A stretch of DNA of 64,000 bases, from NCBI GenBank assembly GCA_036435485.1, contig CM071596.1, positions 18,378,001-18,442,000 on the forward strand, read 5' to 3'. Below are positions 19,173 through 30,962 of the stretch, piece after piece. The DNA is from Saposhnikovia divaricata (Eukaryota > Streptophyta > Magnoliopsida > Apiales > Apiaceae). Positions within the stretch are counted from its first letter, which is position 1; the number at the start of each line of letters is the position of its first letter. The notes below the pieces were generated by a model. The model was given only the letters and a program-made list of their open reading frames with translations, had not been told where the DNA came from and ran no database searches. The position numbers were made by a program, and so were the translations under genes.

Positions 19173-19613
19173 GTGTTTAAGTCATATTTTCATTTTTAAG
19201 TCTTTCTCAAGTTAAGTCTTAGAAAACTCTCTCAGATACATACAATACATACACGAACTCTGTCGGATTTTCGACCGGAATCACTCACCCATTTCACGAT
19301 CTAACCACATATTTGGATTCCTTGACTGTTTATCTACGTTTTGGTGGTTTAAAATCGTGATTTTATTCAGTTTTTAAAGGTTTTTATTTTCGAAAAATCG
19401 ATTTCAAGATCTATTTTTCTGGAAAACTGAGTTCGATTCTTGCAAAACTAAAAATATACATGTGTTTGTGTGTATACAAGGATCGTTGTGTGAATTTTTC
19501 AGAATTTTTGAAGAACTTTTAATTATTTCGAATTTTTAATTAATTATTAATTCGAAAAATTAAGTTTTAAATTATAAATTTGTAAAATCTGAAATTTTCA
19601 AGGAAATTAAATC

Positions 19614-22600
19614 TTGATTAAAATGGCTGATCGATTTGAAATTATTAAACATAATTTAATCGGTTATTTTGATCCAGAAAAATGTTCAGTTGAACGTTTT
19701 CGACCGTGGATTCGTTTTTTAAATGAAAATTCACTGGTTCGCAATGCTTTGAGATTGGATGCTCCTCTGAAAATTGAACCTTTGCGAATCATGTGTACTA
19801 CTGCTTTCATTTCTAATGATAACAGATCTTTTGTCTTCTCTGTAGGAGACAATCAGTACACAGTGAATGAAAATACAATAAATACGGTCTTAAATTTTCC
19901 AACTGAAAATTTCGAAGAATTACCATCAGATCAAGAATTGATAAATTCTTTAAATGGTGTATTCTATCAAGACAATCCTGATCAAACTGTCTGGAATAAA
20001 AAGAACTTCGTTCAGGAATGGGATTATCTGTTTGACACATTAGGTAGAGTTTTTGCCAATTCTACTAAAGGGAACTTCGGAGTATTACCATCTTTCTTGC
20101 AGCATATTGGATATGCAGTTGCACACAACCGAAGAATTAATATTGGCAGACTACTATGTGTTCCGATGGTTAGAAGAATCATTAATGCAAAGAAGAATTT
20201 TGATAATGGACATAAAGTATCATGTTATTATCCAAGATTCTTGTCATTGATTTTTAATCATCTTGTGGAACTAGAAAACCAAGCCCAATTCATGAATGGA
20301 GAATCACTGGCGTCAGGTAAACCTACTACCAGATTGTTCACTGAGTACAGCAACAAGCCTAAATTCACAAACATACCTGTAGTTGTCACCCAATACAAGT
20401 CAAACTATATACAACTACCTGTCATTGAACCTGTACCAGAACCTGAACAACCAGAACAAAACCCTGAACCACCAGTGGAAAACATACTTGTTGATAATGA
20501 AAATCAAGGCAATCTACAAGTTGAACCTGCTCAGCAAATTGTTCCTCAGCCAGCTGCACTTGCTGTTGAACATCCAGTGCAAGAAACTACATCTGTCCCT
20601 GAACCTGAATCAGATCAACCCATCTTATCAGAGACTCTTGCGGAATCAGCTGACCAGGTATTGCCTTCTGTTCCTCAAACTACTACTTCTCAATCTATTT
20701 CTGGAACCCAAGTGGTTGGTAGGTCTGACCAAGGGGTTGTAGTACCACAACCTCTAACCAAGGTCGTAGAGCCAAACACTCAACCAACAAAACTCATATC
20801 TTTTCACTCCAGAAAGAAATTGCAAGTCAAAAGAAGTCGAATCAGTAGTGGTAGTATGAGTGAACCCACAGCTCTGCCTCTAGAAAAGAAAAGTAGAACT
20901 CATACTGAGGCAACTGTAAGCCCGTCTGTATCCTCCCAACTGGATATGGAAGTTGATATGGCCGTTACACAGTTACTAGAATCATCTTCTCAACAGGATG
21001 ATTCTATTGAAATTCGCCATAGGGCCGTGGCACCTTGTAGTGAGTCAAGCACACCTCTCCTATTACTCACAATGGGGGAAGACATATCTTTAAATGAGTC
21101 TCAGGACACACTGCAAGGAGAGCACGTAGAAAATGTGACAGTGCCTACCATAGTTACGGTAGAAGAGTCTTCACAGGCTTTAGAGGGAAATCTTGGTTCT
21201 CAGCCAACTTTAATAGAACCATCATCTCCCCTCCCAGGACAAACACTCCTGGCTCCCACAAGGGATTTTCCACTCGCAGTTTCGACTGGAGAAGGTGGAA
21301 GGTAACTTGATCAATCTACTACTGAAGCAATTCAGTCAACAATTTCAAATGTTCAAGTAGATTTGATTAAGGACAGGGATTTGCGAACTCCCATTGCACC
21401 ACCACTGACCTTCCCAGAGGAGGCTAGGGTGATTTTACATACAGGTACAAATCTGGAAGCATCTAAGGAATCTGAGAGGAGTGATGTGAGGAATACCATA
21501 AAATTCAGTGAAACACATGCACTTCAGGTGAGTGGATCTCAAAGTGAACGTCAGGTGAGCGCACACACTGACACATACACTCTCTCATTATTAGAAAAGA
21601 TAACTGCTTTAGAGAAAGAACTTGCAGTCAGCAAGGCTGAAACAGAAATCCTTAGAGCACAAGTGGGTGAGCGATCTTCTTCATCCACCTCTGTCAACAG
21701 TCAGCTTGCTGTAATCAAGAAGGACATTAACTACTTAAAGACATCTTTCACCAAGAAGATAGAATCTCTCGAACTCTCTCATGAAAAGGCACTTGATGAC
21801 TCTGGAGATATTACTGTTGCTCAAGACATGTTAATTTCTGAGATTTCCTTGAAAGTTGATAATCTACAGTCAGAGGTACAGCACAATCAGGAATCTACTG
21901 ATTCTCGTCTGGACCAGATCAAAAAGCAAAATGTACACCAGGCTAAAGGGTTAAGACATTTGTTTAATCTTGTAAGTCAAAGTCGCAAACCTACGAATGA
22001 AGAAATTGAATTCTTTACAAGCAAGGATGGTGATGATGATGAACAAGATCCTGCAGCTGGGGCAACTTATAAATCTGTAGAGGATTCCTCAACTAAGGGG
22101 GAGAAATCAAAGGGGTCACAAGATAAAACTAAAGAAAGAGAGGGAGGAGAAGGAAAATCTGGTAAATTTGACCAAGGTGAATATAAGAGGAAGAATGTAG
22201 TTGAAGAAACTGAAGAAGAAATTCAAGACAAGAACACAGGTTATTATTACACGGGTGAACCGGATAACTTCGATGTTTTTGCTGATCTTGAAATCCCTGA
22301 TCAAGGTGAAGAACTTCCTGAACCTGATCTTAGTCACTGGGAAGATGAAGGACCAGTGATATCTGAATTTGAAGCTCAACAAGCTGAGAAAGAATCTGAA
22401 GAATTATTTGCTCAAAGGGAAGCTAATTTGCAAATGAGAGAAGAAAAACTTCAAAAATCTTTAGAGCAAATTGCACGAAATGAAGAACTTCAGAAAGCTG
22501 AACAGAAAACATTACAACGACTACATGCTATAAATGTTGAGAAGAGAAAAACATATATCAGACTAAAGAGCGGTGACAAATGGGAACGTGCTCAAAGAGC

Positions 22601-23303
22601 AATTGATTCACCTCAGAGTTCTGATTATGAAGATCGTCGTCTTGGACAAATTCTTGAGGAATTCAAACTGGCAAATCCAATTCATGAAATGTATATAAAG
22701 GCCTTACAGGTAGAAGTCATCAGGATAACTACTGCATTTGAACCCAAATCTGATGAGCTGGTAATATTTGTAGATTGTCATAAAGTTGGAACTTTCAGAG
22801 TTTCTATTCAGTTCTTTTATGACAGATCATTGACAGAGATTTGGGTACTTAGGCCTAAGGTAAGAATATCTTCTGAGCTAGGTGTGTTGTTACATGAGAA
22901 GTTCAAAGAATTTGCTGAAAGAGCTGGACCAGAAGTGATTAAGGAACCTCCACAAGTAAAATTTCTTAAGGGAGAGGTACTTCACTCAATCAATCTTCAG
23001 ACAGATGAGTTATACGAACATCATGCAAAGCACTTGGTATATGCTGAATATGCTCTCAGAAATCATGGATTCTTGACTGAAGAAAAGGTAATAGCTGCAG
23101 ATCACATTCGTTCCTATGCACAAACGAACATAAAAGATTACAAGAAATTTCAAGGTGAACTGAGAAAGAAGCTTGGAATTCCTTTAGTCTTACCTCAAGG
23201 ATTGTCATCAAGAAGAGAACGTCTTGTTGATTCTGATCTACACATGAAACTTCAAGTCACAGATGAGCCAGAAGAAGGAGAATTCAGAAGGGAAGACAAC
23301 TGA
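19614..23303 (+). pseudogene. Element A env-like gene with one in-frame stop
   Basis: Sirevirus third gene. The likely start is ATG 19623 (ATGGCTGATCG); ATG 19614 is nine bases upstream in frame. One frame runs to TGA 23301-23303, broken only by TAA 21303-21305. Without it the protein would be about 1226 residues. The N-terminal ~230 residues form a compact domain shared with B's env-like product. A Pro/Glu/Gln/Ser-rich region follows, then a long coiled-coil-prone charged half, and a C-terminal module ending in an acidic tail. I see no signal peptide or convincing transmembrane helix. Its role in Sireviruses is unknown, and the 'envelope' label rests on position. Confidence 0.8.
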
Positions 23304-23557
23304 AGAAAAAGAATTGCTCTACATGTTATATCTTTAGAGCTTGGATAAATCTTGATAGGAATTTGTATCATATGATCAGTCTAGAGGATCATCTATCTTG
23401 TATTTATCTTTCATGTTTGAATCTGGCAAATGTTAAATATAAACCAGAACTTTTTTTTTCATATTTACTTAGTTTTTAAAGTATTATCTTTCATTTGGTT
23501 AAGTTGGATTAGTTGAGGTATCCTCTAGGAATTTGCTTGTTATTGTCTAACAAACAA
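23304..23557. other. Element A 3' untranslated spacer
   Basis: AT-rich spacer between env-like stop and PPT. It contains 'AGAGGATC' repeats near 23390, but no reading frame. Confidence 0.5.
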
Positions 23558-23569
23558 TTAGGGGGAGAT
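23558..23569 (+). other. Element A polypurine tract
   Basis: TTAGGGGGAGAT directly before the 3' LTR, as in elements B and C. Confidence 0.88.
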
Positions 23570-24925
23570 TGAAAGGCATATGACTCAGCCTATTTGTAGT
23601 TAGAGGATCCTAATCAACTTAAACCAAATTGTAATAAGTAAATATACATATGAACTGTCACAGGAATCTCAAGAAGTATTATCTGTCAGAAGAAAGAAGA
23701 AAAGTCAATCTATAGTTTTGATGTCAAACACTGGAAGACGATTCAATTATCTGATCAAGCCCCAGTACAGCATTGAAGTGAATGGATTCATTTGAACAGT
23801 GACAGAGATTTTTCGAGTGATAGTTTGAAGATCAGTTACAGTACAAGAGAATTGAGAGAAGAAACAAACCACAATCTAAAGTCAAAAGTGAAGAAGCATC
23901 GTTGAAGTTAGTCGTTCATGAACCAGACAGTACATCGAACGTCAACACAAATCAATGGTAATTCTTTACTACCTTTAGTGGTTTGTAAGAATTAAATTAA
24001 TTATATATTGATTTAATTAAATTCATTTATAATTGATATAAATCATTTAGTTGATTTAATTAAATGAATTAATTCTGGAAGAATTAATTAATTTATTAAA
24101 TTAATTATTGTATCAATTAAATATGAATTAGTTAATCATTAATTTATTAAATGGATCAATATGACTTAAAGAAAGAAGATTGGATTAAGTCTTGGAGAAG
24201 GAAAATTCGGTATGACTTAATTTTAAGTCTTACCGACAGAAGCTTTTCTGATTTAAGTCTTACCGACCTGATTTAAGTCTTACCGACCTCTGCCAGCTGT
24301 TGTAAGTCTTACCGAATTTCTGTTAAGTCATACCGACATATTTTATGTCTTAATGGAGGTTTGTGTAAGTCTTAATGAAGGAAAATTAAGTCTTGGTAGC
24401 AGTTTAAGTCATGCTGGAGCAGTTAAATATCCTACAGAAAGCCAGCAAGACCTGTTACTAATATAAAAGAACAGAACACAGCAGATTATGTCATAACGGA
24501 GAAAACACAGCAGAAACATTTCATCAAGAACAGAATTCTCTCTCTCAAGAACACCAAAGCTTAAACAATTCCCAGAAATTCAAGTTCTTCATCTTTGTGA
24601 TATTCTATCCGATAGAACTTGTTTATTTGTGATTCTTGTACTACTAGCGAATTAAGTTTCCTAGTTCTTATCTTGATTATTATTAACTAAATTAGAAAAG
24701 TTCATGTCGAATTTTCTAATTAGTTATTAACATCTTGATAAGTTGTTATACTGATTTTGTAACACCACATCAAGTTAATATACAGTTATATTCAACTTGA
24801 AAAATTGTGTTAAATAATTCCGCACATAAATTTGTCTTTATCAAATTTAATTTAAAGGACAAATTTCGATAAAAAGGTAAAGATTGTATTCAACCCCCCC
24901 TTCTACAATCTTATTGGACCTAACA
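23570..24925 (+). repeat. Element A 3' LTR
   Basis: 1356-bp LTR starting TGAAAGGC after the PPT and ending CCTAACA. It has a TATA box (ATATAAAAG, 24460-24468), a cluster of about 13 TAAGTCTTA boxes upstream of it, several extended to ACCGAC, and a run of seven C (24894-24900) 25 bases before the end. Such a poly-C signal is a reported Sirevirus trait. The 5' LTR is outside the window, and the exact right edge rests on the CA terminus. Confidence 0.85.
24155..24495. repeat. TAAGTCTTACCGA box cluster in element A LTR
   Basis: Thirteen or so boxes upstream of the TATA. The best copies read TTAAGTCTTACCGACC, twice in direct succession near 24251 and 24271. The CCG core fits the CGG/CCG signature described for Sirevirus repeated motifs. 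Confidence 0.85.
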
Positions 24926-26252
24926 CCAAGTTTGAAGTGCAGAGACTCAAAGAACAGTCACTTTATGGTTTCAAATCTTATGAGTTATTCAAAAAGGTGG
25001 CTGCCCTGGAAACAGAAGTGACATCCCTCAAGAAATCCAATGCTCATCTAATAGACACAGTAGCAACTATCTCTGAGCAGTTGAGCACTCAAGCCTCCAC
25101 CACAGCTGATGTTCTTCTGCATCAACAATCTATGTTGTCTACAATAATGAAGCATATGGGTCTTCCTCTTCCAAATGAATCTGCCAATCTCACCTCTTCT
25201 AATCAAAGGGCCCCTACTAAAGCCTCAGTGCCTGACACCAAGCCTAAGGGGGAGAAGAGAAACCTAAGGGACTCAAAGCCTAAGGGGGAGTCAAAAGAAG
25301 AGAAGTCTAGAAAGGAGAAACCCACGGAGAAAGGTATTACAATAAATGAGGGTGGTCATCAAAGGAGTTCACAATCTATAACCCATGTTCCAGGAAAAGG
25401 GAAAGGCAAAGTTGATGATCCTCCATCCTCACTGCCAGTTGTCACTCTACCAACTGTGCACATCACTACTCCCAGTGGCCAGAAGCAATCCATCACCACC
25501 ACAGTGGTTGCAGGGAGTATGCCATCTGATAAACCTACATCCTCCAAACCTGAAAGTGCCAAGCCTGTAGAAGTAAAGGTGGTTACTGAGGCCAAGCTAC
25601 AAGAAATTGCAAACTCTAATGATTATCATGATGATGCATTCTTGGAGTTTCTGAAAGTCTCAAGAGAACAGACTGGTGACACTCAATTGTACTTAAGGAG
25701 CTTGAAGGATCAGATCGATTACTTCACTGTGATACCTAGAAAAGTTGATAGCTAGTGGCTCAAGGAAGTAATGATGGTAGCAAAATGCAGAATCTGGCAT
25801 CTAACCTATTAAACTCTACAAGCCTTAAAACACTCAGAGATAGATGTGCTGATTGAGCTCATAGAGAAGAGGAATGTAAATGAAAACAATAAGAATCTGT
25901 ATGATGACTTGAGGAATGGCCAACCTTCAAGGATGCCAGAAGTGATTAAGAAGCCATGAACAATCATCTATCGATCTGGCACCAGAATTGAAGAGATTAA
26001 ACAAGTGGTCATTCCCAATGATCTCACTTCTCGAAATCACAGACTCATTATTGCCATCATTGATCTACTACAAAAGAAAAAGGGGATGAGGACAGCTGAG
26101 GAGATAGAAGCACTACAAATCCTAAGATCATTCATTGCAACTGGTGTAATTCCAGAAATGGCCAAGCCAAGGAGGAATAAGGATGACAAAGATGAGGACA
26201 AGAGTGATGGGAAGGGAAAACATCACAGGAGTGATAAGGATGATGAGGACAA
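24926..26252 (+). pseudogene. Element C env-like gene, decayed part 1
   Basis: The frame that starts inside the sequence and shows Leu/Lys/Glu heptad-like segments (25000-25100) runs to TAG 25753-25755 and resumes in the same frame from about 26005 after further stops, including TGA near 25957. Low-complexity Lys/Ser/Pro stretches lie in the middle, and an Asp/Lys-rich tail is cut by element D. The pattern matches the coiled-coil half of the Sirevirus env-like protein. Both ends are interrupted by insertions. Confidence 0.72.
26248..26252. repeat. Target-site duplication of element D, left copy (GACAA)
   Basis: Identical to 35088-35092 at the other end of D. Confidence 0.95.
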
Positions 26253-27807
26253 TGTTGGGTTTCGAGGCATAAAACGCAGCGGATAAACGTAAATAAAACA
26301 ATAAATTTTCGAAACCCAAACCAGGATCCATGTATAATTATGGACAGATTATGGAGATTACGAATCATACCTTTAAAAAGCTTTAATTTCACGAACTCAA
26401 CGGAGATCCTAGCTTGTAATCACCACACACAATCTTCACGTCAAGATCTGTGTCTCTAAGGTAATCCACACGAATGTCCGACCGTCCAACGATCCGAGGA
26501 GCCAGGTACTAGCCCGCGAAGAACAGTCTCTCTCTATCTCTCTAGCCTCTCAAAGAGCTGCTAGGGTTTTTAATAAAAAAACGATTTTATGAAATCCCTA
26601 ACCCTAAAGTAATACATCATCATGTATTTATATGAGAGATAATGGGCTAAAATCAAAAAATCGAATTGGGTTTCCTTAAACCCAATTCTAATTTTATTTT
26701 GATTTTATTATTGGATTTCCTTAAACCCAATTCTGTTCTTACTTTATTAAATTCGAATTTACTTAGATAATTAATTAGGACCAGTCCAATTAATTAAATA
26801 GCCAATTCTTTATTTAATAATGATTTAATTTAAATTCTCAATTTAAATTAAAATTCCTTTTAACACATTCTAAGTGTGTGACCCTATAGGTTATTATTAC
26901 GTTGGCAACGATTTTAAAGTCTCAATTAAAATCGTAAACAAAGAGCGGCATCTAGTAATACATCATTGCTACCCAAGTAATAATAATTTAAATGGTGATC
27001 CATATTAAACCTTTCGTGATTAATGTTTCCGTGTAATATAATCCCTTTAACCAAATATTATAGATTAAACTCGAGTCATGTGTTTAGTCATCCTCTTCAA
27101 CATTTAATCCGGGTTTACTTGATCCATGAGTAGACTATTTAAAAACAAATCATTATTTGAGCACGGCCATGCATTTTATAGTCTCACTCAATCAAGAGGC
27201 AAATAATATCTCTCCTAATTATAGGAGGGTTAAATCCCTTTATCTATCATTCATATTTCTCATGCGACTCATGATATACCCGATGTCCACTTTTATCATC
27301 ACCCGGTCAAAGGTAACTTTTAATGTAGTCAAAGTATATTAATCCTCGTATAGAAATATATTGATCTCAAGTCAAAGGATCATTACACCATTATCATTGT
27401 GAGTCTTTCTTATGACTTTATTAAACATGAAGAATCTCATTGTGGGTCTGTCCAGTACCATGTACTCCTACATGTACCTATGTATTGACTTTAGTATCTC
27501 CATACTTATAACCAATGAGATGTGGTTATCTGTCAAACAACATACTAGTATATTTATGTATTATTATTGTCCTATAATAATAATACTCGACCAGGGACCT
27601 TTTAAGAATATGATATATTATATAATCTCAAGTTCAAGTCATTTACTTAAACTATATAATGTGTATCATGATTCTAAGGACATTTATTATGCTAACAAAT
27701 ATATCGCAGTAATTAAAGTCATAATAAATACGTTTATTGAATGATCAAATGACATAAAGGTTTATTCAAAGAAACAATGTATTGCCTATAGGGAACCTAC
27801 ACTAACA
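26253..27807 (-). repeat. Element D 3' LTR (left LTR, 1555 bp)
   Basis: It is 69 bases longer than the right LTR because of a segment near 26670-26735 that holds two copies of a 'CCTTAAACCCAATTCT' repeat. The right LTR has one junction there and no copy, so a deletion between short repeats in the right LTR is likely. Confidence 0.93.
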
Positions 27808-27820
27808 ATCTCCCACTTGC
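27808..27820 (-). other. Element D polypurine tract
   Basis: GCAAGTGGGAGAT on the minus strand, directly before the 3' LTR. Confidence 0.8.
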
Positions 27821-27821
27821 A

Positions 27822-30800
27822 CTAGAGCCAATCACCCATGTATCTAATACCCATGGAACTAGTATGACCATTGTGCTTCTGCTGCGACAAGCCTTTGGTC
27901 AGTGGGTCTGCAATGTTATCATTTGTGTGCACTTTATATATGTGTATGTCACCCCTTTTATTAATCTCTCGAATAAGGTGAAATCTCCTGAGTATATGTT
28001 TAGATCGGGAGTGTGATCTAGGTTCTTTAGCCTGTGAAATGGCTCCATTATTATCGCAGTATAGATCAATGGGATCTGCGATCGATGGAAGCACTCCCAA
28101 ATCAGTAATGAATTTTCGAATCCAAACAGCCTCCTTAGCTGCTTCACAAGCTGCAATGTACTCAGCCTCCATTGTAGAATCAGCTATTGTTTCTTGCTTT
28201 GAACTCTTCCAGCTTACAGCACCTCCGTTTAGACAAAACACAAAACCAGACTGTGATACAGTATCATCCCTGTCTATTTGAAAACTTGCATCGGTGTAAC
28301 CTTTTACAACCAGTTTCTCCTCTCCTCCATACACCAAGAATGAATCTTTAGTCCTTTTCAGGTACATTAAAATATTCTTGACTGCCGTCCAGTGACCTTC
28401 ACCTGGATTATACTGGTATCTGCTCGTCATGCTCAAAGCATACGAAACATCTGGGCGAGTACATACCATTGCATACATGATAGATCCAATTGCTGAAGCA
28501 TATGGAACCTTACTCATGTGATCCTTCTCATCCAATGATTTCGGACACTGGTCTTTAGAGATCGTTATCCCTTGAGACACGGGGACATATCCCCTTTTTG
28601 CATTTTGCATACCAAAACGATGCAAAACCTTATCAATGTATGTGCTCTGACTTAGACCGATCATCCTTCTAGATCTATCTCTATAGATCCTCATTCCTAG
28701 AATGTAGGTTGCCTCTCCTAAGTCTTTCATAGAGAAGTTGCTCCCTAACCAAATCTTAACAACCTTTAGAGAAGGTATGTCATTCCCCATTAGTAGTATA
28801 TCATCAACATATAGTACTATGAATGCCACATGGCTCCCACTAACCTTCCTGTAAACACAAGGTTCATCTTCGTTTTGAACAAAGCCATACTCTTTGACTG
28901 TTTCATCAAAACGAATATTCCATCTCCTAGATGCTTGCTTCAATCCATAAATGGATCGACGTAATTTACATACCTTGCCAACATTCCTTGGATCGATAAA
29001 ACCTTCAGGTTGTGTCATGTACACATCCTCTTCAAGGCTTCCATTAAGGAAGGCTGTTTTGACATCCATTTTCCAGATTTCATAATCATGGAATGCTGCA
29101 ATGGCAAGCAAAATCCTTATGGACTTGACCATAGCCACTGGTGAGAAAGTTTCATCATAGTCAATACCATGAATTTGTTTAAAACCTTTTGCTACCAGCC
29201 TTGATTTATAGGTCTGAACATTTCCATCCATGTCAGTTTTCTTCTTGAAAACCCATTTGCACCCTATGGATTTTACCCCTTCAGGTGGATCAACCAAAGT
29301 CCATACTTGGTTTTCGTACATGGAATCCATCTCGGATTTCATGGCTTCAAGCCATCTCTTAGAGTCTGGACTGTTCATAGCATCTTGGTATGTAAGAGGC
29401 TCATCTTCATCTATGAGCATCAAATCACCACATTGAGTCAAGAGAAATCCATATCTCTCTGGCTCATGGCGAATTCTACCAGATCTACGAACAACCTATG
29501 TTTGTTGAGCATTATCATCATCCTTCTCTTGTTCCACTTCAGGTTCAATGTTGTTTTGTGATTCTCGATCTTCATCGAGATCTATAGTTCTCCCACTGTT
29601 TCTTTTGGAAACAAAATCTCTTTCCATGAAGACAGCATCTCGAGCAATAAACACTTTCTACTCAGAAGGACTATAAAAATAATATGCCTTTGTTTCTTTA
29701 GGGTATCCCACAAAATTGCACTCTTCGGATTTAGGTCCAAGCTTGTCAGATACTTGACGTTTCACAAACGCCTTGCATCCCCAAACTTTCATAAAGCTCA
29801 TGCCTGACCGTTTCTCCTCCCATATCTCATATGGAGTCTTTTGAACCTTCTTAGTAGGAACACGGTTAAGTGTGAAAGCCGCTGTTTCTAGAGCATAACC
29901 CCGGAAACTTATTGGAAGATCTGCATGACTCATCATCGATCGCACCATGTCCAACAAGGTGCGATTTCTCCTCTCTGAAACTCCATTCCATTGAGGTGTA
30001 CCTGGCGGAGTGAGTTGTGATACAATACCACACTCCTTTAAATACTCTTTAAATTCAGTGCTTAAGTATTCACCCCCACGATCGGATCGTAAGATATTAA
30101 TACTTGCACCACCGCCAATTTGCTTCTCTACTTCAGCCTTGCATTCTTTGAACTTTTCAAAAGAATCAAATTTGTTCTTCATAAGATATACATATCCATA
30201 TCTACTGAATTCATCAGTAAATGTTATGAAGTAGTAGTATCCTCCTCTAGCCATCACACGCATTGGGCCACATACATCACTATGTATTAGCTCGAGACGT
30301 TGAGTGGCCCTTTGACTTTTACCAGTGAAAGGGGCTTTAGTCATCTTACAAAGCAAACAAGATTCGCATTCTTGGTATGATTCAAAATCAAACTTATCCA
30401 AATATCCATCCTTATGTAATTTGGATATGCGTTTCTCATTTATATGGCCTAGACGACAATGCCAGAGGTATGTTTGATTTGAGTCATTAACTTTAAGTCG
30501 TTTGTTTTCTATATTACAGACAGGATTATCTAAATCAAGAACATATAAACCATTAAACAAACGCGCAACACCATAGGTTAAATCATTCAAAGCAAAAGAG
30601 CAACTGTTGTTCTTTATTGTAAACAAAAAACCTTTCTTGTCCAAACAAGAAACAGAAATAATGTTTCTGCGAATCGCAGGCACGTAAAAACAGTCTTCAA
30701 GTTCTAAAACAAGCCCAGAGGGCAAAGATAAATAATAAGTTCCTACAGCTAAAGCAGAAACTCTTGCTCCATTGCCTACTAGTAGGTCCACTTCTCCCTT

Positions 30801-30962
30801 AGCCAAAGTCCTACTTCTCTGCAGTTCCTGCACATTTATACAAATGTGAGAAGCACATCCAGTATCCAATACCCAAGATGTAGAAGTAGACAGATTGACT
30901 TCTATAACATAAATACCTGATCCAGAAATCTGAACAACCTTCATTTTTTTCAGATCCTCCAA
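27822..30962 (-). pseudogene. pol: Element D pol with two in-frame stops
   Basis: One frame from 30962 to 27822, broken by TAG at 29658-29660 and 29496-29498. The upstream part has protease WVLDTGCASHIC, integrase zinc site WHCRLGH...CESCLLCK and the triad in HSDVCGP, RSDRGGEY and NGVSERRN. The downstream part has reverse transcriptase with YVDDILLMG and RNase H with GYTDASF and STMEAEYIA. The Lys/Asp/Glu-rich stretch containing both stops is the integrase-RT linker. All catalytic residues I checked are kept, so the loss is recent. Pol continues in frame from gag across TAA 30963-30965, as expected for a single gag-pol polyprotein. Confidence 0.9.

Larger units (their letters stand above)
18718..19215. 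repeat. Cluster of TTAAGTCTTA boxes in front of element A env-like gene
   Basis: About 18 copies of the box TAAGTC(T/A)TA or its complement in 500 bases, for example near 18730, 18759, 18797, 18829, 18847, 18873, 18932, 18952, 18976, 18992, 19099, 19119, 19140, 19181 and 19214. A few continue into ACCGA, the form that dominates in the LTR cluster (24155-24495). This is the Sirevirus repeated-motif arrangement: boxes in the LTR and again 5' of the envelope gene. Confidence 0.85.
1..24925 (+). mobile_element. Element A: Sirevirus (Ty1/copia) retrotransposon, 5' part outside window, split by element B
   Basis: A + strand copia element in two pieces, 1-2007 and 15094-24925, separated by element B. 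Its order is gag, protease-integrase-RT-RNase H, env-like gene, polypurine tract, 3' LTR. An env-like gene downstream of pol, PPT-type GGGGGAGAT and a poly-C run near the LTR end place it in the Sirevirus genus. The 5' LTR, PBS and gag start lie left of the window, so LTR divergence and target duplication cannot be measured. To the right it abuts a fragment of another Sirevirus env-like gene (element C), so A is inserted in C. Confidence 0.9.

Noticed and set aside
27412..27744. Open frame in the D LTR (also at 34692-35174)
   Set aside because: It is inside LTR sequence and the two LTR copies merely share it; the right copy runs into element C by chance.
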